Assembly (NCBI GenBank): GCA_900550255.1 | Contig: URQZ01000001.1 | Location: 62,001 to 126,000 of the forward strand | DNA: 64,000 nucleotides | Direction: 5' to 3' | Origin: an uncultured Mycoplasmatota bacterium | GTDB taxonomy: Bacteria > Bacillota_I > Bacilli_A > RF39 > UBA660 | In this document: positions 1-7,844 of the stretch, one piece after another | Layout of the letters: each line of letters begins with the position of its first letter | How positions within the stretch are numbered: the first letter of the stretch is position 1 | Made by a program: the position numbers and the translations under genes | Notes under the pieces: generated by a model | Databases searched by the model: none | What the model was told of the DNA's origin: nothing | The model's input: only the letters and a program-made list of their open reading frames with translations

Positions 1-2015
1 ATTTCATTATATAGTGGTTCTTCATAATCATCTTCTCTTGATGATGATCCAACCATTGTTGTTGCTTTCATTTCTTCATCATCCATAATTAATGTTTCAT
101 CATATTTTGCTATTTGTTGTTTTACAGTATGATCAACTACAGCTTTTATTTCATCATCAGATAAGAATGTTCCTTGAACTCTTATTGGAATATTTTCACC
201 TTGAGGTAAAAATAACATATCTCCTTTTCCAAGTAATTTTTCTGCTCCTGTACTATCTAGAATCGTTCTAGAATCAATACTTGATGATACTGCAAAAGCA
301 ATTCTTGATGGAATATTTGCTTTAACAACACCCGTGATTACATCTGTTGATGGTCTTTGAGTTGCAACAATCAAGTGAATACCAGCAGCTCTTGCCATTT
401 GAGTGATTCTCATAATTGAATCTTCTACTTCTTTTGCGGCAACTAACATCAAGTCTGCAAGTTCATCTATTATAACAACTATATACGGAAGATGTTTGAT
501 TTTTTCATCTTCACTTAGTTTTTCGTTTTTCTTATCTATATAAGCATTATATCCAGCAATATTTTTGGTACCACTATTACTAAATAAATCATATCTTCTT
601 TCCATTTCAACTACGATTTTTTTAAGAGCTATATTAGCTTTTTTAGGATCGGTTACAACTGGCGCTAAAAGATGTGGTACTCCATTATACATACTAAGTT
701 CAACTTTTTTAGGATCAACTAAAACTAGTTTTACTTCATCTGGTTTAGCGCGCATTAAAATAGATATGATAATACTATTAATACATACTGACTTACCACT
801 TCCAGTTGAACCTGCAACTAACAAGTGAGGAGTTTTGTTTATTTCACAATAGACAGGTCTTCCCATTATATTTCTTCCTAAAGTAACTAGTAGTTTTGAT
901 TCATTCATACTCTTAGGGATACTTTCTAATATTTCGCGAACAGTTACCATAGCTGTTACTTTATTTGGTATTTCAACCCCTATTGTTGATTTTCCTGGAA
1001 TTGGTGCTTGAATACGTACATCTTTAGCTGCCAAAGCAAGTGCTATTTCATTATGCAAGCTAAGTATTTTACTTAGTTTTGTTCCTGATTTAATTTCCAT
1101 TTCATATTGTGTTACAGTTGGACCTGGATTAATGGCCACAACTTTTCCTTCTAGACTAAAATCTTTAAAAACTTGTTCTAGCGTTTCAACATTATGGTTG
1201 ATAGTTTCTTTAGAATCAGTGTTTTTATTTTTAGTTGGTTTATCAAGAAGAGTTATCGGTGGATATACATAGTTACTGTTTTCATCTACTTTTTCAATTA
1301 CTTCACCAGTCGCATCATTAACTGTAATTTTATCTTCAACTGGCATATGTATAAGTTCATCAACCGATGAAACAACTATTTTATCATCTTTATCATAATT
1401 ATCTTCTACTTTTTCTATTTCTTTTTTATCTTTTATTTCTTTCTCTTTTTTCTTATATTGTTTTAATTTATTTATTATTGCTTTAATAGCATCATACATT
1501 GAAACACCTGTAAACATAACAGAACCACAAATTAGTAGCGCTAAAGTTACTATTCTAGTTCCGTTCAAAGCAAATAGAGTTACAAAAAGCAAAGAGAAAA
1601 TTGCTCCTATAATTCCTCCACCTACATTAACATGACTTTTTGATGACATAAAATTATTTACTGTTTCTGTTATTATTTCTAATCCTTCTAGTTTAGTATT
1701 TTCTAAATATTTAACATGCGAGAAAACTAAAATTCCAATTATAAAAATATATAATCCGATAAGTTTGGATGTAAAAAAATCTGGTTTCTCACGTTTTATC
1801 ATCATATATACTCCAACAACCATTAAAGCTGCTAATAATAAATTATACCAAGTACCTACTAAAAATACAGAAAAATCACTTATAAATTCTCCGACTGGTC
1901 CTGTATTTGGAATAAACCCGATAATAGCTATTAGGATAAGTAATAATCCAATTAGTTCTACTTTATATCCTGTATCTTTCTTTTTTGTTTCTTTTCTCTT
2001 TTTCTTTTTGGCCAT
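1..2015 (-). CDS. ftsK: DNA translocase FtsK/SpoIIIE, 3' part beyond window
   Basis: The gene encodes the membrane-anchored, ATP-driven pump that clears chromosome ends from the division septum. It begins at the ATG at 2013-2015 behind a perfect AGGAGG and runs off the left edge after about 671 codons. A Lys/Arg-rich start is followed by several hydrophobic segments (roughly residues 20-170), then a charged linker. The RecA-like motor has Walker A GSTGSGKS near residue 400. The visible end lies in the acidic linker just before where the winged-helix gamma domain should be, so only about the last 70 residues are missing. It may be either paralogue (division FtsK or SpoIIIE). The identity of the family is secure. 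Confidence 0.95.
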   Translation of the reverse strand, partial: MAKKKKRKETKKKDTGYKVELIGLLLILIAIIGFIPNTGPVGEFISDFSVFLVGTWYNLLLAALMVVGVYMMIKREKPDFFTSKLIGLYIFIIGILVFSHVKYLENTKLEGLEIITETVNNFMSSKSHVNVGGGIIGAIFSLLFVTLFALNGTRIVTLALLICGSVMFTGVSMYDAIKAIINKLKQYKKKEKEIKDKKEIEKVEDNYDKDDKIVVSSVDELIHMPVEDKITVNDATGEVIEKVDENSNYVYPPITLLDKPTKNKNTDSKETINHNVETLEQVFKDFSLEGKVVAINPGPTVTQYEMEIKSGTKLSKILSLHNEIALALAAKDVRIQAPIPGKSTIGVEIPNKVTAMVTVREILESIPKSMNESKLLVTLGRNIMGRPVYCEINKTPHLLVAGSTGSGKSVCINSIIISILMRAKPDEVKLVLVDPKKVELSMYNGVPHLLAPVVTDPKKANIALKKIVVEMERRYDLFSNSGTKNIAGYNAYIDKKNEKLSEDEKIKHLPYIVVIIDELADLMLVAAKEVEDSIMRITQMARAAGIHLIVATQRPSTDVITGVVKANIPSRIAFAVSSSIDSRTILDSTGAEKLLGKGDMLFLPQGENIPIRVQGTFLSDDEIKAVVDHTVKQQIAKYDETLIMDDEEMKATTMVGSSSREDDYEEPLYNE

Positions 2016-2080
2016 ACTAATATCCTCCTACTATTCTAATTATAACAATCAAAGTAAAAAAAAACAAGATTTATGCACAT

Positions 2081-2240
2081 AAAAACTAGACGGATAAATT
2101 AACGATAAAACCTGATCTCCCAGGTGGGCTTCACATTATTAATTTTAGGATTCTCATGTAAACATAAGCTTTCAACACCATTAATAAATTAGAATCCCAA
2201 TCGTTAAACTTGTAGGTTTTTTCTATATTATCCTTCTAGC
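2081..2240 (-). ncRNA. ssrS: Structured small RNA, probably 6S RNA
   Basis: This is an intergenic transcript of about 160 nt with its own strong promoter and a U-run at the end. The ends pair in a closing stem (CTAGAAGGATAA at 2228-2239 with TTATCCGTCTAG at 2086-2097, one mismatch). A second helix (AAAACCT/AGGTTTT) lies inside it, and an inner arm is formed by GGATTCT/AGAATCC. The 3' strand carries GAAGCC followed by a small CCC-ACCU-GGG hairpin. A long rod closed at its ends, a central bubble and a small 3'-strand hairpin are the architecture of 6S RNA, the RNA polymerase decoy. No open reading frame fits. The family is inferred from structure read by eye and the RNA is somewhat short for 6S. 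Confidence 0.5.
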
Positions 2241-2246
2241 ATCTTA

Positions 2247-2275
2247 ATTATATCATATAAAACTTTTTTTAACAA
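2247..2275 (-). promoter_or_regulatory. Sigma-A promoter of the 6S-like RNA
   Basis: TTGTTA (2270-2275) and TATAAT (2247-2252) are separated by exactly 17 bp, preceded by TG-like sequence. The expected start lies near 2240, at the base of the RNA's closing stem. The -35 box overlaps the stop codon of the upstream pilin gene. Confidence 0.8.
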
Positions 2276-2616
2276 TTATTTTTGTGATTATATGAATATT
2301 TATTATTATTTGTTTTTTCAACAACAATGCAACTATAATCTCCATAACTGCCATTCTCTTTATAGTCATTTATTTCAAAAGGTATTTCATTTTCGTTATC
2401 AAGTGTTTCTAATTCAACTTTACAAGGAAATGATTGATCATTTTTAATACAATAATTTTTAGCGCCGTTATAAATAATTTTTAGTTTAGATTCTGATATT
2501 TCTTTTTGTTTTTTTTGAACCACATCTACAACATTTGGAAATACAAGTGCGACTATAAGTCCAAGAAGTACGATTACGCTCATAAGTTCTATTAAAGTAA
2601 ATCCTTGTTTTTTCAT
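2269..2616 (-). CDS. Type IV pilin-like pseudopilin (ComGC/GspG type)
   Basis: This is a 115-aa protein with a class III signal: a short basic leader (MKKQ), then the prepilin peptidase/N-methylation motif GFTLIELM and a hydrophobic helix to about residue 28. A helical spine and a small Cys-containing C-terminal domain follow (Cys at about 57, 65, 94 and 115), which could form disulfides outside the cell. The length matches minor or major pseudopilins of competence and type II secretion machines. RBS AGGTGATAGA precedes the ATG. No assembly ATPase or prepilin peptidase is next to it, so its machine must be encoded elsewhere. Two other pilin-headed proteins occur in this window. Confidence 0.85.
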   Translation of the reverse strand: MKKQGFTLIELMSVIVLLGLIVALVFPNVVDVVQKKQKEISESKLKIIYNGAKNYCIKNDQSFPCKVELETLDNENEIPFEINDYKENGSYGDYSCIVVEKTNNNKYSYNHKNNC

Positions 2617-2668
2617 TCTATCACCTAGTTTAATTTTATAATATTATATAATTAAAGTCAATTTATTA

Positions 2669-3433
2669 TTATTCAAAAAAAGAACTTAAGATAAAGATTA
2701 AAATACCAAATGCTATTCCAGTGAAACTTTCTTTTTTATTTTTATTATGAAGAATTTCACTCAACAATTCAAATACTACTATATAAATAATCATTCCTAA
2801 AGTAATACAAAGTAAAATTCCAAGAAGTAAATTGGTAATATAATTACTTAAGGCAAACATTATTAGTCCACCTAAAAATGTAGATAATGCGATTAAAGAT
2901 GTAAATAAAACTGTTTTTTTTAAGTTTTTATTTGCTTTATAAAAAGTTGAGGAAACAATCATTCCCATCGGAATATTATGAAGTCCAACTCCTATTGTTA
3001 CAAGTATTCCCATATCAAAGGAAGTTTTCATTGTACTATATATAGCCATTCCCTCAATCAAATTATGAAGTACTAATGCAATACTAGATACAATTCCAAT
3101 ATGTAGAAAGTTTTCATTTATTTCTTTTTCATTTTCTTCCTCTATATCATGATCTGGTATGAATTTATCTAATATTTTTAATATTATAATTCCTATTAGT
3201 ATAAATAAAAAAATAATTACAAAGTTTAATGGTTTATTAAAGGAATCTGATACAAGTTCATATGATTCAGGTATCAATTCTAATATTACTAACATTACCA
3301 TAACACCAAATGCCATACTAATTGAAAAATTAACGACTTTTTCATTGTTTTTAGTAAATGTAATAATTATTAATCCGATAAGCATAAATAAACCTGTTAC
3401 TAAGGTCATAACTAAAGAATTTATTTCGTTCAT
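2669..3433 (-). CDS. ZIP-family divalent metal transporter
   Basis: This is a membrane protein of 254 aa with about eight hydrophobic segments. It carries the ZIP signatures HNLIEGMAI (TM4) and GVGLHNIPMGM (TM5), whose His, Asn and Glu/Met residues form the metal path. A cytoplasmic acidic loop (DHDIEEENEKEINE) lies between TM3 and TM4. ZIP proteins import Zn, Fe or Mn; which metal cannot be told here. The open frame starts six codons earlier, but AAAGGTGATATT sits correctly only for the ATG at 3433. It stands alone, bounded upstream by the terminator of the preceding genes. Confidence 0.9.
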   Translation of the reverse strand: MNEINSLVMTLVTGLFMLIGLIIITFTKNNEKVVNFSISMAFGVMVMLVILELIPESYELVSDSFNKPLNFVIIFLFILIGIIILKILDKFIPDHDIEEENEKEINENFLHIGIVSSIALVLHNLIEGMAIYSTMKTSFDMGILVTIGVGLHNIPMGMIVSSTFYKANKNLKKTVLFTSLIALSTFLGGLIMFALSNYITNLLLGILLCITLGMIIYIVVFELLSEILHNKNKKESFTGIAFGILIFILSSFFE

Positions 3434-3456
3434 AATATCACCTTTTCCCATTATAA

Positions 3457-3482
3457 CAAAAAAAACTAGTTTTTTCTAGTTT
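3457..3482 (-). terminator. Rho-independent terminator
   Basis: AAACTAG and CTAGTTT pair around a short A-rich loop and are followed on the minus strand by a run of T. It ends the rhodanese/miniprotein unit before the ZIP gene. A near copy ends the gene at 4010. Confidence 0.75.
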
Positions 3483-3484
3483 GA

Positions 3485-3610
3485 TTAAAATTTAAAAATT
3501 AGTTTGCCAATTAATATTCCTAGAGCTAGTAACATAACTACCACTAGTGCGATTAAAAAGCTTCCAATCATATTTTCTTCTCGTTTTTGTTTTTTACTTT
3601 TTCTTCCCAT
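3485..3610 (-). CDS. Small single-pass membrane protein, 41 aa
   Basis: An ATGATG behind GGAGGAT opens a 41-42 codon frame. The protein has a very basic N-terminus (MGRKSKKQKREE) followed by one hydrophobic helix rich in Leu, Val, Ala and Gly, and a short KLIFKF tail. It starts 10 bp after the stop of the rhodanese gene, so it is probably cotranscribed, and a terminator follows its stop at once. The second ATG (3610) has the better spacing to GGAGG. Function unknown; the layout fits a short membrane regulator or anchor. Confidence 0.65.
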   Translation of the reverse strand: MGRKSKKQKREENMIGSFLIALVVVMLLALGILIGKLIFKF

Positions 3611-3619
3611 CATATCCTC

Positions 3620-3967
3620 CTACTTCCAATTTTCCATAGCTCCAAAATCGTATACATGTTTATATCCTTTTTCGATTAGTTTTAAAGCAGCCTGTTTACT
3701 TCTTGAGCCACTTCGACAATAAACAATAATTGTATCGGTTTTAGTTATTATTTTTTTATCCGGATTTTCTATTTCTTCTACCGGAATGTTTAATGCTCCT
3801 TTTATATGTCCTATTTTATATTCTTCTTTTGATCTAACATCAATTAGATAAGCCCCTTTATTTATTTTTTCTTTTGCTTGATCTAAGTCTATTTTTTGAT
3901 ACTCCATTTTATGATTACATCCACAAGCTAAAAATAAGCATGCAATTAATAGTAATATTTTTTTCAT
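3620..3967 (-). CDS. Rhodanese-like lipoprotein
   Basis: This is a 115-aa protein with a lipoprotein signal peptide (hydrophobic stretch, lipobox LACG-C near residue 17) and one complete rhodanese domain. DVRSKEEYKIGHIKGALNIP and the active-site loop YCRSGSRSK are present, with catalytic Cys near residue 89. Rhodaneses carry sulfur as a persulfide on this Cys, and exported single-domain forms are known but their acceptors usually are not. It forms a unit with the 41-aa membrane protein downstream. RBS AGGTGATAGA. Confidence 0.9.
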   Translation of the reverse strand: MKKILLLIACLFLACGCNHKMEYQKIDLDQAKEKINKGAYLIDVRSKEEYKIGHIKGALNIPVEEIENPDKKIITKTDTIIVYCRSGSRSKQAALKLIEKGYKHVYDFGAMENWK

Positions 3968-3991
3968 TCTATCACCTATTTAGATTATAAC

Positions 3992-4016
3992 AAAAAAAAC
4001 TAGTTTTTCCTAGTTT
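3992..4016 (-). terminator. Rho-independent terminator
   Basis: AACTAG and CTAGTT form the stem, with eight T after it on the minus strand. The stop codon of the lipoprotein gene (TAG, 4010-4012) is part of the stem. Confidence 0.75.
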
Positions 4017-4819
4017 ATTTTTTCGACTGATTCAAAATAGTAATTTTCATTTTCTAATTTAAAAATGTATTTATAGGTATCTGTTTTTTCAAAATATTTT
4101 TCATATTCTTCTTCTGAACCATTATCAACATTTGTATTTTCTGAAATCAATTCTAATTTATTAGCTTTATATATATTAGAAGTCATATTATTCATATCTT
4201 GTAAATTAGGTACAACATAAATTGCCTTTTCTTTAATTTCAATTCGATCATCATACTTAACTGCACTCATTATTTTTGTTTTATAGTATGGTAGTAATGT
4301 TCCACCACAGGCTGGCGCCAAAACAGTATAATTATTACTAGTTGAATCAAAAGTGGTAATCCCAATTTTTTCATTACAAGTATCAAGTTTTATCACATCA
4401 TTATAAGTCACATTTGGTCCAAAGATATTTTTTATAGATGTTTTTACTTCTTCAGCACTCAAAATTGCTTTATTATCAGCTTGATAAAGTTGATTTAGAT
4501 CAAAAGTATTTAATCCTAACAAAAGTTTAATACTATCATCTATTTCATTTTGTTTATAACTATCTTTTAGATAAAAATAACCCATTTTATCCTCACCATT
4601 AATACTGATATTTTTATTAACAGAATTAATACTATTCATTAATTTGGTTACTTCTTCACTATCAGTATTAAGCCTTTCTACTTTTTCCTTTGGTTTTTCT
4701 ATATTTTCTTTTACAGATGTTTTTTCTTTTTTGTTAAAACGATCAACCTGATAATAAATAGAACATCCTGTTAAAGCAATAATGATTATCATTAAAATTA
4801 CTAATAAAAATTTTTTCAT
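4010..4819 (-). CDS. Putative lipoprotein of unknown function
   Basis: The product is 269 aa starting MKKFLLVI, with a signal peptide ending in lipobox LTGC (Cys near residue 19). A Lys/Glu-rich spacer leads to an extracellular domain with no family I recognise. Cys near residues 145 and 170 could pair. The start at 4819 follows AAGGAGAAAAAT; the longer open frame begins inside the stop of the upstream gene (TAATG) and lacks its own site. It is the last gene of the unit that begins at 5490. Confidence 0.75.
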   Translation of the reverse strand: MKKFLLVILMIIIIALTGCSIYYQVDRFNKKEKTSVKENIEKPKEKVERLNTDSEEVTKLMNSINSVNKNISINGEDKMGYFYLKDSYKQNEIDDSIKLLLGLNTFDLNQLYQADNKAILSAEEVKTSIKNIFGPNVTYNDVIKLDTCNEKIGITTFDSTSNNYTVLAPACGGTLLPYYKTKIMSAVKYDDRIEIKEKAIYVVPNLQDMNNMTSNIYKANKLELISENTNVDNGSEEEYEKYFEKTDTYKYIFKLENENYYFESVEKIN

Positions 4820-4833
4820 ATTTTTCTCCTTCA

Positions 4834-5490
4834 TTATTTTGTTTTTTTATTCTTCATTTCAAGTAGAGCATCACTTTCATACAATAAACCTTCATTACTA
4901 TAATTATGAATATTCATGTAATTAGGATTTTTTATCATTTCTCCTAAATTACAATTATCACATGGTACATATCCATAAATATATTCAGGGAGCAATCTGA
5001 TTGATAACCCATTTTCTTTATAATAAATCGGTTTTATTTCTCCCTCTGCTTGTCCAAGATAAGATTTAGGAATTTTTATAACAAAACTACCTTGTGATTC
5101 TTTATATCCAGAAGTTGTTTTTAACTGCCAAACCAATAATTTTAAATCAGAAAAAACTGATACTGTTTTCTCAAGATTAATCATTTCATCTGGTTTTGTA
5201 TATGTACAGCCTAACATTGAATCGCCATTATTTATCAAACCGTTTGTAAAGACATCTTGAATTATTTCATTCGCATTACTATATCCCGTACGATGAATTC
5301 CTATTACATAATCATCATCCCATAGTTCTTCTAATTCTTTTCCTAATTGCATTGAAATATATCCGACTTTATCATATCCTCTTGCTAACTTTTTATGATA
5401 TCTTATTTTTTTATTCAATACAAATAATGGATATCTTTTAGTTAATTTATATTTTTTAGTTAATTTATTCTTCTTAATATCCATTTTCAT
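4834..5490 (-). CDS. Unknown protein, possible ADP-ribosyltransferase-like fold
   Basis: The 218-aa product has a basic N-terminus and no export signal. The core reads GIHRTGYSNANEIIQDVFTN followed by GL, a middle TVS stretch, GSFVIKIPKSYL and LPEYIYGYV. An early H with 'x-x-G...I...I..GL' and a late strand ending in an E-Y-I-x-G-x-V motif resemble the H-Y-E layout of ART/PARP-like enzymes. This is a weak, by-eye likeness. A CDNC pair near residue 175 could bind metal. The stop overlaps the next gene (TAATG), so the two are coupled. RBS GGTGATAAT. Confidence 0.6.
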   Translation of the reverse strand: MKMDIKKNKLTKKYKLTKRYPLFVLNKKIRYHKKLARGYDKVGYISMQLGKELEELWDDDYVIGIHRTGYSNANEIIQDVFTNGLINNGDSMLGCTYTKPDEMINLEKTVSVFSDLKLLVWQLKTTSGYKESQGSFVIKIPKSYLGQAEGEIKPIYYKENGLSIRLLPEYIYGYVPCDNCNLGEMIKNPNYMNIHNYSNEGLLYESDALLEMKNKKTK

Positions 5491-5560
5491 ATTATCACCA
5501 ATTCCAATATATCATACTAAAGTTAAGATTTCAAAGTCGTAAATGTTAATAAGTGTAAAC

Positions 5561-5905
5561 TTATCCTTCAATTAAATCATTTAAAAAACTAAAAGTTCCT
5601 TCAATTCCGGTTTTAACTACTTCGCCTAAATTTTTAGATATATCAAGTCCAGCTTTAGACACCTTAGTTTCATAATTAATATTATCTTCAGTTGTATAAT
5701 CTTTTATATCAACATTTTTACCTAAAGCAACGTCCTTTTCAAATTGTTTTATTTTTTCTTTAGTTAAAGTGGTTTGCTTATGCTGTTCATATTCGTAGTA
5801 TCCACTTTTTTCTGATAAATATAAAGCTAAAAAAGCGACAAATAAAGCCATAAATACTTTAGTACATATTTTACTTCCTAACTTTTTTTTATCTTCTGTT
5901 TTCAT
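5561..5905 (-). CDS. Unknown single-pass membrane protein
   Basis: This is a 114-aa protein with a basic start, one hydrophobic helix (about residues 15-30) and a charged, mainly helical outer part. It ends in a Gly/Thr/Phe-rich tail that may be amphipathic. Its ATG follows the stop of the SpoIIP-like gene directly (TAAATG), which indicates translational coupling and suggests a role beside that amidase. I do not recognise the family. Confidence 0.65.
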   Translation of the reverse strand: MKTEDKKKLGSKICTKVFMALFVAFLALYLSEKSGYYEYEQHKQTTLTKEKIKQFEKDVALGKNVDIKDYTTEDNINYETKVSKAGLDISKNLGEVVKTGIEGTFSFLNDLIEG

Positions 5906-6916
5906 TTAATCACCTAAATATTCTTTTATAATTTGTGTTAAAATTTCTGTTGTGTTCATAACTTCATCTATACTATTTTCTTTACCTCCGCATTCGATTA
6001 AAACTGATTTGGGACTTAAATCTTGATTATATATTCCATTAACGCCAGCTCCTTGTTTTGTTATTACACCTCTACTTATTGCTGGATATTTTTCTTTTAT
6101 TAGACTGTTTAATTTATTAGCTAATTCTAAATTAGCTTCATAATTTTCATGTTCTAAACCTACAACAAATAATACTTTGGCATAATTTTTTCCATTTATC
6201 TGAGCTGTACTTTTATCTTTTGATATAGCATCTCTATGTAGATCAATCAATAAATCTAGTTTATTGTTTTTACTTAAAGCATCAAGTACATAAAATCGAC
6301 TTGCTTTATAACTACTCGCATAATTCCACCCATTTAAATTTAAAAATTCATTTATGTTAGAAGTTTCAACTATAGTAGGAATATTATTTTTATTCAATTT
6401 TTCTTTCAACATATAAGATGCCATTAAAACATTTGGAGTAATATTATAATCCTCAAAATTGGTTGCACTATAATTTTCTAATTGATGAGTATTATATATA
6501 TATACTCTCGGTTCTTTTACTTCAGTTGGATTTGGATCTTTTATATATTTTGTTTTAACTTTCAAATTTTCTTTTTCATCAACATCACTTGCTACTGCTA
6601 TATTTTTTCCATTAATATCATTATTTATTTTATATCCAAAGTTTTTAATTAAAATGGTCGTTGGTTTTTTAATATCAATATTTGCAAGTGCTTTAATAAT
6701 TTTATTTGATAAATTATTATTATATTTTTCATATATCATGTGGTGATTAGAATCATTAAGCATTTTTCTTATAAATTCTTCATTAGATGAAGCTATATTT
6801 AATTTTAAGATGTAATTAAATAAGATTTGAATAAACAAAATTATCAGTACTAAAATAATTATAATTTTAAATAGTTTAAATTTATGTCTTTTTTTTGCTT
6901 TGAATCTTTTTGCCAT
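5906..6916 (-). CDS. SpoIIP-like N-acetylmuramoyl-L-alanine amidase
   Basis: The product is 336 aa: a basic N-terminus, one membrane anchor (about 17-38), a linker, and a SpoIIP-type catalytic domain from about residue 135. The zinc-site signatures are visible: YNTHQLENYS (His144, Glu147), the WNYASSYKASR stretch and DLLIDLHRDA (His227). A late LIECGG motif follows. SpoIIP cuts the stem peptide from glycan during engulfment in endospore formers. Homologues occur in low-GC lineages that may no longer sporulate, where a role in envelope remodelling is possible. It is coupled to the 114-aa membrane protein downstream. Confidence 0.85.
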   Translation of the reverse strand: MAKRFKAKKRHKFKLFKIIIILVLIILFIQILFNYILKLNIASSNEEFIRKMLNDSNHHMIYEKYNNNLSNKIIKALANIDIKKPTTILIKNFGYKINNDINGKNIAVASDVDEKENLKVKTKYIKDPNPTEVKEPRVYIYNTHQLENYSATNFEDYNITPNVLMASYMLKEKLNKNNIPTIVETSNINEFLNLNGWNYASSYKASRFYVLDALSKNNKLDLLIDLHRDAISKDKSTAQINGKNYAKVLFVVGLEHENYEANLELANKLNSLIKEKYPAISRGVITKQGAGVNGIYNQDLSPKSVLIECGGKENSIDEVMNTTEILTQIIKEYLGD

Positions 6917-7000
6917 ATTATCACCTACTTTAATTTATTCTGATTATAATACTTTATGAACAAATAATATGTCGATACAAAAAAAATAGAACAAAAAATT

Positions 7001-7028
7001 AAAAAAACAAGATATTTTACTATCTTGT
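7001..7028 (-). terminator. Rho-independent terminator
   Basis: ACAAGATA and TATCTTGT form the stem, with seven T after it on the minus strand. The TAG stop of the 248-aa gene lies within it. Confidence 0.75.
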
Positions 7029-7766
7029 CGGTTTATTTCCATGATAACCATATTCAATTTCTTCTTCTGTTAAAAATTCTTCTTTTTCTTCTCTATCATA
7101 ATCAACAATTTTTTCCTTTATTTCTAGTTGTTTTTGCCTTTTTTTAGCATTTGGAAGTAATGTCGTTTTAAATATTTCTTTGTTATTTGTATAACTATCT
7201 ATATACATAAGAATGGTTCTAAAGTTTTTATAATTCATAAGCATATTTCTTACAGTGTTTTTTATTTCCATTTTGGTCTTTATACTATCATTAGTATTAT
7301 CTTCTATAAGTTTATTTAATTGATTAGCACTTCTTTTTAAATGTTCTGGTATTTGCTCACTTTTATTAATAAGGTCAAAAAACACATCTTCTTTGCACAA
7401 ATTAATAAATTTGTTTAATACGTAATTAAATTGTTTTTCACATTTTTCTATATCAATTTTTGTTTTACTATCTTTTGCTATTTCCTTTAATATTTCATTT
7501 GTATTAAATTCTAATTCTAAGGCATTTATCCCATTATGTCTATAAGTTATTTTTATATCATCGTAATATCCAGCGATTATTTTCTTTTCTTTTAAATAAT
7601 ATAGTAATTGCTTTTTACTCTTAAAATAAGTTGTAATATGCTCATCAATACGCGCTAAATACGACTTTTGTTCATACTCACCATTATCATTTTTAATCTT
7701 TATAACACATCTATCCGCTTTATTATTACTATTTATTGCCTCTAAACTATATAACTTTCTTTCCAT
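7020..7766 (-). CDS. Unknown cytoplasmic protein, 248 aa
   Basis: The protein is charged, Lys/Glu/Asn-rich and largely helical, with no signal peptide or membrane helix. Its N-terminal third has beta-like segments (MERKLYSLEA, RCVIKIKND) and the rest looks like a helical bundle. Two Cys occur, near 116 and 136. No family recognised. It is a single-gene unit closed by its own terminator, just downstream of topA. Confidence 0.6.
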   Translation of the reverse strand: MERKLYSLEAINSNNKADRCVIKIKNDNGEYEQKSYLARIDEHITTYFKSKKQLLYYLKEKKIIAGYYDDIKITYRHNGINALELEFNTNEILKEIAKDSKTKIDIEKCEKQFNYVLNKFINLCKEDVFFDLINKSEQIPEHLKRSANQLNKLIEDNTNDSIKTKMEIKNTVRNMLMNYKNFRTILMYIDSYTNNKEIFKTTLLPNAKKRQKQLEIKEKIVDYDREEKEEFLTEEEIEYGYHGNKPTR

Positions 7767-7814
7767 AATATCCCCTCAAGCATATACTACAATAATTAAT
7801 TTTTTTTGTCAAAT

Positions 7815-7844
7815 AAAAAAAGTGACTTATTTTTTAAAGTCACA
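7815..7844 (-). terminator. Terminator of topA
   Basis: GTGACTT (7822-7828) pairs with AAGTCAC (7837-7843), followed on the minus strand by seven T. The topA stop codon is in the loop/stem. Confidence 0.85.

Noticed and set aside
1765..2082. Plus-strand open frame of 105 codons
   Set aside because: It is antisense to the start of ftsK, whose reading is secure, and has no RBS.
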